From positions 85,026 to 149,025 of the forward strand of contig NZ_UAVD01000006.1 of NCBI RefSeq assembly GCF_900460065.1: a stretch of DNA of 64,000 nucleotides, given 5' to 3'. This stretch comes from Streptomyces griseus. Lineage in GTDB: Bacteria > Actinomycetota > Actinomycetes > Streptomycetales > Streptomycetaceae. Made by a program: the position numbers and the translations under genes. Each line of letters starts with the position of its first letter. The stretch's first letter is position 1. The notes under the pieces are model-generated. The model was not told the DNA's origin. It did not search any database and saw only the letters and a program-made list of their open reading frames with translations. Of this stretch, positions 44,354 through 52,636 are shown piece by piece.

Positions 44354-45120
44354 GCGCCGATCCGGACAGGCCGGAGGAGAGCCGGCTGGAGGAGAGCCAG
44401 TACGGGGAGAGCCGACACGACGAGCGCCGCTATGAGGAGGAGGACGAGCGTCTCGGTTGCGGGCGCCTGCTCGCCGACGTCTGGGAGGCCTGGGACACCG
44501 GCCGCTCGGCGGAGGACCCCCACTTCGCCCCATGCCCCTTCTGCTCGGCCGCTCTGGCCGACCTCACGGGTCTTGACGACGCGGTGCGCCGCACCTGCGA
44601 GCAGGAGCCCGGGACACCGGACACCACCGCCATAACGGCTCGTGTCATGGACCTCGTGCGGCTCGAACTGCGCCCGGGACGCCCACTGCCGCTGGGAGAA
44701 CCGGGGGAGGACCACTGGATGGTCGAGTCCGCGGTCGCACGCATACTGCGGTCGGCGGTCGACAGCCTGCCCGGGGTGCGGGCCGGGAGTTGCCGTATCG
44801 CCCCTCTCGACCCCGCGGACCCGACCGGTGATCTGCACGTCCGGGTCGAGGTGGCGGCGAGTGTCGGCCGGCCCCTGCGGGACTTGGCGGATGCCGTGCG
44901 CGCACGGGTCGCCGAGGTCGCCGACCGTGACATCGGTATCCGTCTCGCGGCCATCGATGTTCTCGTCGTCGACATCCTCGACACGGTCGACACGCTCGAC
45001 GTCTTCTACGAGGGCGGCGGCCACCGTGTGTACGGCGATGGAGACGGAGAGGACGGCACGGTCACCGGCGGACACGCGAACGGCCGGGCCGACGGACACG
45101 GGACGGGAGCAACGCGATGA
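44344..45120 (+). CDS. Putative zinc anti-sigma motif fused to a Gls24-like domain
   Basis: 258 residues (ATG 44344; ATG 44350 forming ATGA with the sigma stop is an alternative). After an acidic, charged N-terminus comes CGRLLADVWEAW and the segment DPHFAPCPFC, which has the H-x3-C-x2-C spacing (His60, Cys64, Cys67) of zinc-binding anti-sigma factors. Residues ~125-215 (VESAVARILRSAVDSLPGV, LHVRVEVAASVGRPLRDLADAVRARVAEVADRDIGIRLAAIDVLVVDIL in parts) follow the Asp23/Gls24 pattern. There is no membrane helix, unlike most anti-sigma factors. I infer that it binds the sigma factor and couples its release to the Asp23/AmaP assembly. Confidence 0.75.
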   Translation: MAMSADPDRPEESRLEESQYGESRHDERRYEEEDERLGCGRLLADVWEAWDTGRSAEDPHFAPCPFCSAALADLTGLDDAVRRTCEQEPGTPDTTAITARVMDLVRLELRPGRPLPLGEPGEDHWMVESAVARILRSAVDSLPGVRAGSCRIAPLDPADPTGDLHVRVEVAASVGRPLRDLADAVRARVAEVADRDIGIRLAAIDVLVVDILDTVDTLDVFYEGGGHRVYGDGDGEDGTVTGGHANGRADGHGTGATR

Positions 45121-45455
45121 TCGCGGACACACGCCGGGACCGGGTGGCCGGAGCTGCCGCCGAGGCCGCTCAGGGCGTACCGGGCGTCGCGTTCCTGCGC
45201 CCCGGCGTGGCGGACCTGCTGCGCAACCGGATCACCGAGCGCACCCCGCGCCGCGCCTCACTGACCGCGAACAGGACACCGGGAGTGCGGGTCGGCCGGG
45301 ACGAGGGCGACGGCTGGCACATCGATATCCGGCTCGTCCTGCGCCGCGGTCACCGGGCGCTCGACGTCACCAGGGCCGTACGAGCCGCGGTCGTCGCCGT
45401 GCTGCCGGAGGAGCCGGTGGCCTCGCTGAGGATCACGGTCACAGGCATAGTCTGA
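45117..45455 (+). CDS. Small Gls24-like protein
   Basis: 112 residues starting in an ATGA overlap with the upstream gene. AAAEAAQGVPGVAFLRPGVADLLRNRI and DGWHIDIRLVLRRGHRALDVTRAVRAAVVAVLPEEPVASLRITVTGIV in parts match the fold pattern of Asp23 proteins (helix, strands, then a final strand). It is third in the sigma operon and is followed directly by a hairpin. It probably associates with the other Gls24-like proteins of the divergent operons. Confidence 0.78.
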   Translation: MIADTRRDRVAGAAAEAAQGVPGVAFLRPGVADLLRNRITERTPRRASLTANRTPGVRVGRDEGDGWHIDIRLVLRRGHRALDVTRAVRAAVVAVLPEEPVASLRITVTGIV

Positions 45456-45470
45456 GGACCGCCGGTCCTC
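45454..45470 (+). terminator. Hairpin GAGGACC-GCC-GGTCCTC after the sigma operon
   Basis: Seven perfect pairs with a three-base loop, beginning within the stop codon of the last gene; the genes converge here. Confidence 0.6.
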
Positions 45471-45545
45471 CGGCAGGGCGGATACCCCCGTTGTCCGCCC
45501 GGCCGGAGTGGTCGCCCGGTGGTCCCTCCCACGTGACGCCCGCTA

Positions 45546-46205
45546 TCAGGCGCGCCACTCCGCGGTGCGTTCCCGCGATGCCTCCGAGAGAGCCTTCGCG
45601 ATGGAGTCGACGTCACCCCGGCTGCCGTACACGGGCGTGCCGGGCTGCTGGCGCCAGGATTCATCCAGGCCACCGCTGTCGACCGTGTCGAAGCCCAACT
45701 CGTCGATGAGGTCGCGGACCGCCTGCTTGGCCGCCGGGTCGTCGCCCGCCACGGGAAGCGCCTGCCGGCCCGGAGAGCCCTGGGGGCGGCCCCGGTCCAG
45801 GATGTCCTGGGCGTACGTGCCGTTGAACGCCTTGACCACGGGGTGACCGATCTGCTGCTCCGTCCACCGGCTCTCGGGCAGCCCGTCCTCGATGGCGGCG
45901 ATACGGCCGTCGCGCTGCTGCGGGTAGTAGTTGCCCGTGTCGATGACCACGACGCCCTCAGCCGCACCGTCGAGGAACCCGGCGGGCAGGTCGGGAACGG
46001 CCTTCAGCGGCACGGTGACGACGACTACTTGGGCGTCCCGCGCGGCCTCCGACGCAAGCACCGGCCTCGCCCCGGTCTCTTCGGCGAGGGCCGTGAGCGT
46101 ATGGGGGCCACGGGAGTTGGCGACCGCGACCTCGTGCCCGAGGGCGGTCAGACGTCGTGTGAGGTTGCCGCCGATGTTGCCCGCGCCGATGATGCCGATC
46201 TTCAT
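45546..46205 (-). CDS. NAD(P)-binding oxidoreductase (F420:NADPH reductase/NPD-like)
   Basis: 219 residues. N-terminal Rossmann motif GIIGAGNIGGNLTRRLTALGHEVAVANSRGP, then VVVTVPLKAVPDLP, VVIDTGNYYPQQRDG and VKAFNGTYAQDIL. This matches the dinucleotide-binding family that includes F420-dependent NADP reductase and SAF-like proteins. The NSRGP following the second strand suggests NADPH preference. GGAAGG lies upstream of the start. Its promoter fits the sigma-R (thiol-oxidative stress) consensus, consistent with a redox role. Confidence 0.88.
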   Translation of the reverse strand: MKIGIIGAGNIGGNLTRRLTALGHEVAVANSRGPHTLTALAEETGARPVLASEAARDAQVVVVTVPLKAVPDLPAGFLDGAAEGVVVIDTGNYYPQQRDGRIAAIEDGLPESRWTEQQIGHPVVKAFNGTYAQDILDRGRPQGSPGRQALPVAGDDPAAKQAVRDLIDELGFDTVDSGGLDESWRQQPGTPVYGSRGDVDSIAKALSEASRERTAEWRA

Positions 46206-46274
46206 GGGTCCGACCTTCCGAAGCTCGCCGAGTGAGAAAGCACGCAGAGGGGTGCAGTGTTCCGTCGATTCACC

Positions 46275-46300
46275 AACTCCGGCACCGGAGTCGCTATTCC
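46275..46300 (-). promoter_or_regulatory. Sigma-R-type promoter for the oxidoreductase gene
   Basis: Minus strand GGAAT (46300-46296), exactly 18 bases, GTT (46277-46275). This equals the consensus GGAAT-N18-GTT used by SigR of Streptomyces. Confidence 0.6.
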
Positions 46301-46312
46301 GGTGATCGCGAA

Positions 46313-46339
46313 GGAATATCCGATTGGCTTGGTGGTGTT
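46313..46339 (+). promoter_or_regulatory. Sigma-R-like promoter facing ctaD
   Basis: GGAAT (46313-46317), 19 bases, GTT (46337-46339). It forms with the minus-strand copy a perfect TATTCC-N12-GGAATA inverted repeat (46295-46318). Spacing is one base longer than optimal. The ctaD start is about 165 bases on, leaving a long leader; between 46340 and 46509 I saw no other clear promoter. Confidence 0.4.
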
Positions 46340-46509
46340 GGTATCTCGTTCGCTTGCCCGGCCGAGCACGGAGCGGACGAACTTAGGCCGTTTGAGTGTC
46401 CTTGTCGGCCGCTCGCCCCGGACGGGGAAGGATGTCCCACCGCACCGATCTCCGCGGGTCCATCCTGGTCGCCGAGTCCACACGGGCCGTCGATCGAAGG
46501 AGCGTCGTA

Positions 46510-48240
46510 GTGACGACGAGGGGCATCTCGCAATCGGTGGAGACCGATACCGCCGACCAGGACGAAATGCCGGTACGGCGCGGCGAACCCGGCAACGTGG
46601 TCGTCAAATGGATGACCACCACGGACCACAAGACGATCGGCACGCTCTACCTCGTCACCTCCTTCGCGTTCTTCTGCGTCGGTGGGCTCATGGCGCTGGT
46701 GATGCGAGCCGAGCTGGCCCGGCCCGGCATCCAACTGATCTCGAACGAGCAGTTCAACCAGGCGTTCACCATGCACGGCACGATCATGCTGCTGATGTTC
46801 GCGACGCCGCTGTTCGCCGGATTCGCGAACTGGATCATGCCGCTCCAGATCGGCGCGCCCGACGTGGCGTTCCCGCGGCTGAACATGTTCGCGTACTGGC
46901 TGTACCTCTTCGGCTCGCTCATCGCGGTGGCGGGTTTCCTCACCCCGCAGGGTGCGGCGGACTTCGGCTGGTTCGCCTACTCCCCGCTCAACGACGCGGT
47001 CCGCTCGCCCGGTATCGGCGCAGACATGTGGATCATGGGTCTGGCCTTCTCCGGCTTCGGCACGATCCTCGGCTCGGTCAACTTCATCACCACGATCATC
47101 TGCATGCGCGCACCCGGCATGACGATGTTCCGCATGCCGATCTTCGTCTGGAACGTCCTGCTGACCGGTGTTCTGGTCCTGCTGGCCTTCCCGGTCCTCG
47201 CCGCCGCCCTGCTGGCGCTGGAGGCCGACCGCAAGTTCGGTGCGCACGTCTTCGACGCGGCCAACGGCGGCGCCCTGCTGTGGCAGCACCTGTTCTGGTT
47301 CTTCGGCCACCCCGAGGTCTACATCATCGCCCTGCCGTTCTTCGGCATCGTCACGGAGATCCTCCCGGTCTTCAGCCGCAAGCCGGTGTTCGGCTACATC
47401 GGCCTGGTCGCGGCCACCATCGCCATCGCGGGCCTGTCCGCGACCGTCTGGGCGCACCACATGTTCGTCACGGGGGGAGTGCTGCTGCCGTTCTTCTCGT
47501 TCATGACCTTCCTCATCGCCGTTCCGACCGGAGTGAAGTTCTTCAACTGGATCGGCACGATGTGGAAGGGGTCGCTCTCCCTGGAGACCCCGATGCTCTG
47601 GTCCGTCGGGTTCCTGGTCACCTTCCTGTTCGGCGGTCTGACCGGGATCATTCTCGCCTCACCGCCCCTGGACTTCCATGTCTCCGACTCGTACTTCGTC
47701 GTCGCCCACTTCCACTACGTGGTGTTCGGCACCGTGGTGTTCGCGATGTTCGCCGGATTCCATTTCTGGTGGCCGAAGTTCACCGGGAAGATGCTGGACG
47801 AGCGGCTCGGGAAGATGACGTTCTGGACCCTCTTCGTCGGATTCCACGGGACGTTCCTCGTCCAGCACTGGCTCGGTGCCGAGGGCATGCCCCGCCGCTA
47901 CGCGGATTACCTCGAAGCCGACGGTTTCACCGCGCTGAACACGATCTCCACCATTTCCTCCTTCCTGCTGGGCCTGTCGATCCTGCCGTTCTTCTACAAC
48001 ATCTGGAAGACCGCCAAGTACGGCCGGAAGATCGAGGTCGACGACCCATGGGGCTACGGCCGGTCGCTGGAATGGGCCACGTCCTGCCCGCCGCCCCGCC
48101 ACAACTTCGTCACCCTGCCGCGGATCCGTTCCGAATCCCCGGCGTTCGACCTGCACCACCCGGACGTCCGCTCCCTGGAGCAAGTCACCAACCGTCCCCA
48201 GAACTCCACGATCGTGGCTCCCGGGGACCAGCACGAGTGA
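46510..48240 (+). CDS. ctaD: Cytochrome c oxidase subunit I (aa3 type), orphan copy
   Basis: 576 residues from GTG 46510 with AAGGAG upstream; longer frames lack such a site. Twelve membrane helices can be traced. Ligand and channel residues are visible: heme a His in MHGTIMLL, CuB/Tyr motif HPEVYII, the His pair in WAHHMFV, and HFHYVVFG for the two hemes, with the K-channel region [12 protein letters not shown]. It catalyses oxygen reduction with proton pumping. The usual partners ctaC, ctaE and the bcc genes are not adjacent, so this is probably a second, condition-specific subunit I. Confidence 0.96.
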   Translation: MTTRGISQSVETDTADQDEMPVRRGEPGNVVVKWMTTTDHKTIGTLYLVTSFAFFCVGGLMALVMRAELARPGIQLISNEQFNQAFTMHGTIMLLMFATPLFAGFANWIMPLQIGAPDVAFPRLNMFAYWLYLFGSLIAVAGFLTPQGAADFGWFAYSPLNDAVRSPGIGADMWIMGLAFSGFGTILGSVNFITTIICMRAPGMTMFRMPIFVWNVLLTGVLVLLAFPVLAAALLALEADRKFGAHVFDAANGGALLWQHLFWFFGHPEVYIIALPFFGIVTEILPVFSRKPVFGYIGLVAATIAIAGLSATVWAHHMFVTGGVLLPFFSFMTFLIAVPTGVKFFNWIGTMWKGSLSLETPMLWSVGFLVTFLFGGLTGIILASPPLDFHVSDSYFVVAHFHYVVFGTVVFAMFAGFHFWWPKFTGKMLDERLGKMTFWTLFVGFHGTFLVQHWLGAEGMPRRYADYLEADGFTALNTISTISSFLLGLSILPFFYNIWKTAKYGRKIEVDDPWGYGRSLEWATSCPPPRHNFVTLPRIRSESPAFDLHHPDVRSLEQVTNRPQNSTIVAPGDQHE

Positions 48241-48289
48241 ATGCGACCCACGCCCTTGACGAAGCGTCGGAGAGGGAGAGGAGGACGGG

Positions 48290-48631
48290 GTGAAACCCGA
48301 GAAGGACTGCGCCCGCGGCCTGGCGCAACTGGAGGGCTTTCTGCTGTGGAACGCGGAGATCGAGCGGGCGCGACGACAGGCGCGCCTCTTCACCCACCAA
48401 CTGCCCTGGCTGACCACCGCTCAGCGTGAGGACGTCGAGCGGGTGTTCATCGCCGAGCGCGTCGCCGCGTCCCGGGAGTCGCTCATCCGCGTCCGGGACC
48501 GCGCGGACGAACTGCGCGAGGAGTACACCGGGCGCTACGCCCGGCTCCGGGTCCGCTGCGTCGCCGTCTCGGCCGGTGCGGTGGGGGCGGCGACCTGCCT
48601 CGGTACGGTGCTGATGCTGGCCCTGCGCTGA
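48290..48631 (+). CDS. Small protein with C-terminal membrane helix, downstream of ctaD
   Basis: 113 residues from GTG 48290 behind GGAGAGGAGGA. The soluble helical part is rich in Arg and Glu (WNAEIERARRQARLFTHQLPWLTTAQREDVERVFIAERVAASRESLIRVRDRADELREEY in parts), and one C-terminal helix (CVAVSAGAVGAATCLGTVLMLAL) anchors it in the membrane. It begins 49 bases after ctaD and is likely co-transcribed. Function unknown; a small accessory of the oxidase is possible. Confidence 0.75.
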   Translation: MKPEKDCARGLAQLEGFLLWNAEIERARRQARLFTHQLPWLTTAQREDVERVFIAERVAASRESLIRVRDRADELREEYTGRYARLRVRCVAVSAGAVGAATCLGTVLMLALR

Positions 48632-48659
48632 CCACGGCGGGACTCGGCGGGGCTTGCGG

Positions 48660-48692
48660 GTCCGGTGCGGCCGGTCAGTGGCCGCACCGGAC
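48660..48692. terminator. Bidirectional terminator
   Basis: Thirteen perfect pairs (48660-48672 with 48680-48692), seven-base loop, between converging genes. Confidence 0.88.
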
Positions 48693-48724
48693 GGGGCCCG
48701 GCCGCGCGAGCGGTCCGGGAACGG

Positions 48725-49102
48725 TCAGTGCCGAACCAGGCAGAAGGGGTGCCCGGCGGGGTCGGCGTACACACGCCACCCGCGTGCCTCGTCCCCGGCG
48801 TCGAGCACGGAACCCCCGCACGCCAGGACCACCTCGTGCGCCTCCTCCTGGTCGGTGACGCCGAAGTCCAGGTGGAACTGCTGGGGCGGATCCTGACCGG
48901 GCCAGCCGGGCGGGCGGTGGTCGGCCACCCGCTGAAAGGCGAGGACGAGGCCACCGGGGGTGTGCAGCGTGGACCAGTCCGCGTCGCACGCCCATCTCCG
49001 GTCGGTGCGGTCGACCTCGCCCCCGAGCAAGGACAAGTAGAAGCCGGCCAGTTCCTTCGGGTCCGGGCAGTCCAGTGCCACGCACTCCACTTGAGCGATC
49101 AT
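48725..49102 (-). CDS. VOC-family protein (glyoxalase/dioxygenase fold)
   Basis: 125 residues, one vicinal-oxygen-chelate domain: VECVALDCPDPKELAGFYLSLLGGEV at the start, FHLDFGVTDQEEAHEVVLACGG in the second half and VYADPAGHPFCLV at the end. The metal-ligand pattern of glyoxalase I is incomplete, as in many stand-alone VOC proteins (some are resistance or binding proteins). ATG 49102 has TAGGAT exactly six bases upstream and no ribosome site, a classic leaderless start. Confidence 0.9.
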   Translation of the reverse strand: MIAQVECVALDCPDPKELAGFYLSLLGGEVDRTDRRWACDADWSTLHTPGGLVLAFQRVADHRPPGWPGQDPPQQFHLDFGVTDQEEAHEVVLACGGSVLDAGDEARGWRVYADPAGHPFCLVRH

Positions 49103-49156
49103 GGCGGCATCCTAGGGGCGTCCGCGGGGCGGCCCCGACCACCTGCTTCCGCGGAC

Positions 49157-50761
49157 TCAGCGGGCTCCGAACACCTGTGTCCACACCGGACCGCCGCCCG
49201 AATTCTGCTTGCCGACGCCGATCTCCTTGAAGGAACAGTTGAGGATGTTCGCGCGGTGTCCGGGGCTGTCCATCCAGGACCGCATCACATCGGCCGGGGT
49301 CTGCTGGCCCTTGGCGATGTTCTCGCCGTAGGTGGACCACCGATACCCCGCGGCGGTGATCCGGTCGCCGGGATCCCTGCCGTCCTGCGAGGTGTGCGAG
49401 AAGTAGTCGTTGGCCTCCATGTCGGCGGAGTGCCGTTGTGCGGCCGTGTTGAGCTGATCGTTGACGGTGACCGGACCGCAGCCCTCCTTGGCCCGCTCGG
49501 CGTTGACCAGATCGGTGACCTGGCCGGCGGTTCCCGCGGGCGCCTGCGGCGCGGGCGCCGGCGGGTCCGGATCGGGGGCCGGGGCGGTGGTGGGCGCGGG
49601 CGGCACCGGGGTGCTGGTCTTCGGCTTCGCCTTGGGCGTACGCGAGGGACTGGGCGACGGGGAGGCGCTGGGCGACGGTGGCGACGTCGGCGTGGGAGAA
49701 AGCGACGGGGATGACGTCGGCGAGGCCGATGTGGGCGCCTGGGAGCGGGGGGCCGGAGCGTCGGCCGTGACGGTCGTCGCGTCCTGGCCGTCTCCGTCGG
49801 TGTAGAGGTGCACCGCGGTGCCGCCCGTGCCGAGCGCGGCGACCGCCACCACGGCGGCTATGGCTGAGTTGCGACGGCGCCGCCGGGCCTGCACCCGCCT
49901 GCGCTCCGCCCGCCCCGCCCCGGCGCCGTGCGGATCGGGACCGGGCGCCTGGAGGTGCGCAGCCGTCGTGAGCAGTTCCGGAGCGGCCCCCGCTCCTGCC
50001 GCGGCCACCGGGACCAGTGCGAGACCGACCAGCAGCCCCTCGGCGGGGACAAGCCCCGAGCGGTACCCCGAGCACACGGTGCATTCGCGGGCGTGGCGGG
50101 CCAGCCGCTTGCGCCACAGGGCGGAAGGGACGCCGTCCCAGCCCGCGGCGATGTCCTCCAGCAGCACGCACGGCGGTTCGGCCGCCAGCGCGCCCACCAC
50201 GACCCTCGCCGCCTCCAGCTGGGCCTTCATCCGCTGCACCCGTACGGCCGTGTGCTGCGGGGAGAGTTCGAGGGCCGCGGCTACCTCGGCGCGGGAGAGG
50301 TGCCCGGCGGTCTCCAGCCACCACAGCGACAACAGCGCGCGGTCGTCCTCGTCCAGCCAGCGTGTCGCCTCCGCGACCTGCCGGCGCTGACCGGTCAGGC
50401 CCAGCTCCAGGATCGTCACCTCGACGAAGTCCGCGCGGGGGTCCGGCAGGTCGTACGCGGTGTCCAGCCGGTCCGCCGGTATCGCACCGGACTGTCTGTC
50501 GCGCCAGTGCGTGCGTATCTCGTTCATGGCTATCGCCACCAGCCAGGAGCGGAACCGCTCCGGGTCGCGCAGTTCCGGCAGGCCCCGGAGCATACGCAGC
50601 ACCGTCTCCTGCACCACGTCGTCCACGTCCGCATGGCCGTCCAGCGCGCGTCCGACGACGTTGTACAGCAGCGGCAGGTACGCCGAGACGAGCTGGTCCT
50701 TGGCCTGCTGGTCGCCGCCCTGCGCCGCCGTGATCAAGGCCGTCGGGTGATCCTTGCCCAT
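49157..50761 (-). CDS. One-piece sigma factor - zinc anti-sigma motif - membrane helix - CAP domain protein
   Basis: 534 residues. Residues ~5-90 are sigma region 2 (AYLPLLYNVVGRALDGHADVDDVVQETVLRMLRGLPELRDPERFRSWLVAIAMNEIR in parts). Residues ~125-190 are region 4 (LLSLWWLETAGHLSRAEVAAALELSPQHTAVRVQRMKAQL). HARECTVC gives the H-x3-C-x2-C motif (His223, Cys227, Cys230) of zinc anti-sigma factors. A helix at 299-319 follows a basic stretch, giving N-in/C-out. Then comes a Pro/Ser/Thr stalk (330-408) and a CAP/SCP domain (412-534) with LVNAERAKEGCGPV, HSADMEANDYFSHTSQDG, YGENIAKGQ and SPGHRANILNCSFKEIGVG. This places a sigma factor, its inhibitor and an external sensor domain in one chain. Confidence 0.9.
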   Translation of the reverse strand: MGKDHPTALITAAQGGDQQAKDQLVSAYLPLLYNVVGRALDGHADVDDVVQETVLRMLRGLPELRDPERFRSWLVAIAMNEIRTHWRDRQSGAIPADRLDTAYDLPDPRADFVEVTILELGLTGQRRQVAEATRWLDEDDRALLSLWWLETAGHLSRAEVAAALELSPQHTAVRVQRMKAQLEAARVVVGALAAEPPCVLLEDIAAGWDGVPSALWRKRLARHARECTVCSGYRSGLVPAEGLLVGLALVPVAAAGAGAAPELLTTAAHLQAPGPDPHGAGAGRAERRRVQARRRRRNSAIAAVVAVAALGTGGTAVHLYTDGDGQDATTVTADAPAPRSQAPTSASPTSSPSLSPTPTSPPSPSASPSPSPSRTPKAKPKTSTPVPPAPTTAPAPDPDPPAPAPQAPAGTAGQVTDLVNAERAKEGCGPVTVNDQLNTAAQRHSADMEANDYFSHTSQDGRDPGDRITAAGYRWSTYGENIAKGQQTPADVMRSWMDSPGHRANILNCSFKEIGVGKQNSGGGPVWTQVFGAR

Positions 50762-50938
50762 GCTGTGCTCACTCTTCCGGGGTCCGGTGCTGTCACTTCC
50801 CACACTCGGGAGATGAGGTGCGGGCGGGACGATAACAAGAATCCGGCGGGCAACCCCGGAAAACTTCGCGGCCGTCCTTGGCCACCGGCCGCCGTCGGCC
50901 CCCGCACGACCGGTGGGCGCGGAGGGTCCGACCTGCTG

Positions 50939-50990
50939 CGCGCACCGGTCCGTGCCACGGAGAGTGATCCGTGGCACGGACCGGTGCGCG
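50939..50990. terminator. Very strong hairpin, 23 perfect pairs
   Basis: 50939-50961 pairs perfectly with 50968-50990 around a six-base loop. It lies about 50 bases past the end of the leftward antitoxin-like gene and upstream of the sigma-CAP gene, so it should stop read-through into the latter. Confidence 0.88.
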
Positions 50991-51039
50991 GAACGGCGGC
51001 GGACACCGGACGGCATCCGCCCGGCCGCTTGGGAGAGGC

Positions 51040-51234
51040 TCAGGCGCGGGGCGGCCCGTCCTGGTCGCGGTCCGCCCCGAACTGCTGCTTGAGCCTGTCC
51101 TGACCGGTGTCGACGTGCCCCTTGTACTTGCCCTGGGTGCGGTCGTCGACCATGTCGCCGGCCTTGTCGATGCCCTTGCCGACCTGCTGCTCGTGGCCCT
51201 TGAGCATCTTCTTGATCTTGTCCAGTGCGGACAT
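51040..51234 (-). CDS. Small antitoxin-annotated protein (MT0933/Rv0909-like)
   Basis: 64 residues, ATG 51234 with GAGGAGGA upstream. Sequence MSALDKIKKMLKGHEQQVGKGI then DKAGDMVDDRTQGKYKGHVDTGQDRLKQQFG is the pattern of small proteins often called antitoxin in actinobacteria, and also resembles CsbD-like stress proteins. No toxin gene is next to it, so a toxin-antitoxin role is doubtful here; a general stress role is at least as likely. Confidence 0.82.
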   Translation of the reverse strand: MSALDKIKKMLKGHEQQVGKGIDKAGDMVDDRTQGKYKGHVDTGQDRLKQQFGADRDQDGPPRA

Positions 51235-51402
51235 GCGTCCTCCTCGTCGACTCTGCGCCCCCCTCTCCAGGGTCACCGCACCCGCCACCGTCCGCATCCG
51301 CGCCGCTGGCCGCGAGGACGTCGACGGAGGGACGGGGCGGCCGGGAAGTGTGAAGCCGCGCCGACTGGGCAGATACCGGTTGACCAGGAGGAGGTGGTGG
51401 CA

Positions 51403-51501
51403 ATGGGCCGCATCCGAGTTGTCGTCCGTCGTCCCCCGCCCCCTTCGGGGCCGCCGCCGCTGGACCTGCGCACCCCGTCCGGCCGTCCCCTGCCGTACTG
51501 A
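51403..51501 (+). CDS. Possible 32-residue Pro/Arg-rich peptide
   Basis: ATG 51403 is preceded by a strong AGGAGG (with purines up to the start), and the frame runs to TGA at 51501. The product begins MGRIRVVVRR and continues with PPPPSGPPPLDLRTPSGRPL. It lies between the leftward antitoxin-like and MASE1 genes, antisense to neither. No homologue is recognised; it could be a chance frame, but the ribosome site is unusually good. Confidence 0.4.
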   Translation: MGRIRVVVRRPPPPSGPPPLDLRTPSGRPLPY

Positions 51502-51546
51502 CCGTCGGCACCCCGCACTTCTCGGCGCTCCGGAGCGCATCCCGCG

Positions 51547-52581
51547 CTACTGGGGGTCCGGGTGAGGGCCGCCGTCGAGCGGCCCGTGCCGCCGTTCGCG
51601 GTCCCCGTACCGCGCCGCACCCGGCCCCGACAGGGGTGCCAACTGCTCCACCAGGGCTTCCAGCTCCTCGACGGCGTATTCGGTCTCGCGGCGGATGTTC
51701 CTGTGCTCCGCGACGACGGCCCCGAGCAGCAGCGCGGTGAGCGCGACGCTCGCGTTGAGCAGGGTCAGATTGGCCATGATCTCCATCAGGCTGTGCCCGG
51801 CGAACGGTCCCACGGCATCCGTACCGGCGATGATGGCGAGCACCGAGACGACCAGGGCGCAGGGAGCGCTGCCCGGCAGTTGGAAGCGCAGAGCCGCCCA
51901 GATGATCACCGGGAAGACCAGATAGACCATCGACAGCGAGCTGCGCGTGGCGATCAGCGACACCGTGACCGCGACGGCCGCGAGCAGCGAAGCCTCCAGC
52001 CACCGGTCGGACGGCCGGGGCCATCGAACCCTGCGCAGGACCAGCAGCAGGGGAGTGACCACCAGGACCCCCATCGCGTCCCCCGCCCACCAGGACGACC
52101 AGACCAGCCAGAACCGTCCCGGCGGAACCTTGTCGTCGAGCAGCAGCGTGACACTCCCGATGGTGGCGCTGATCAGCATTCCGGCGAACGCGCCGAGGAA
52201 GACCAGGCAGATCCCGTCCCGGAGCCGGACCAGCTCGCTACGGAAGCCGACCCTCCGCAGCAGGGCGCAGGAGACGAGCGGGGCGAGCGTGTTGCCGAGC
52301 ATGATGGCCAGACGGCTCACGGTGAACGCGTCGCCGATCTCGGAGACCGTGACCAGCGTTCCCAGCGCGATGCCCGGCCAGACACGGACGCCCAGGCACA
52401 GCAGCGAGGCCAGGGCGATGCCGGTGGGCGGCCACAGGGGCGTGACGACCGCGCCGTCCACGACGACCTGGCGCATCAGCCCGAGATGTCCCACCAGGTA
52501 GTAGGCGCCGGCCACACCCAGGATCTGCGCCACGTACATGGCCCGGTGTCTGGCTCTTTCGGTGCGGATCACACCACTCAT
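51547..52581 (-). CDS. MASE1-domain membrane protein
   Basis: 344 residues with about eight to ten membrane helices (AQILGVAGAYYLVGHLGLM; VVTPLWPPTGIALASLLCLG; LAIMLGNTLAPLVSCALL; WSSWWAGDAMGVLVVTPLLLVLRRV; IWAALRFQLPGSAP in order). The WPPTGIALA and WAGDAMGVLVVTPL motifs are hallmarks of the MASE1 sensory module. It ends in a short coiled-coil (RRETEYAVEELEALVEQLAPL) with no kinase or cyclase output domain. It follows the PP2C phosphatase gene by 55 bases, so the phosphatase may serve as its output. Confidence 0.9.
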   Translation of the reverse strand: MSGVIRTERARHRAMYVAQILGVAGAYYLVGHLGLMRQVVVDGAVVTPLWPPTGIALASLLCLGVRVWPGIALGTLVTVSEIGDAFTVSRLAIMLGNTLAPLVSCALLRRVGFRSELVRLRDGICLVFLGAFAGMLISATIGSVTLLLDDKVPPGRFWLVWSSWWAGDAMGVLVVTPLLLVLRRVRWPRPSDRWLEASLLAAVAVTVSLIATRSSLSMVYLVFPVIIWAALRFQLPGSAPCALVVSVLAIIAGTDAVGPFAGHSLMEIMANLTLLNASVALTALLLGAVVAEHRNIRRETEYAVEELEALVEQLAPLSGPGAARYGDRERRHGPLDGGPHPDPQ

Positions 52582-52636
52582 CAGACACCGACGGCCCCGG
52601 GGACACGGCAGGTGACACGCGCGGTACGGTCAGCCG

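Noticed and set aside
51040..51234. Toxin-antitoxin pair
   Set aside because: Only the small antitoxin-like gene is present; neighbours do not look like toxins.
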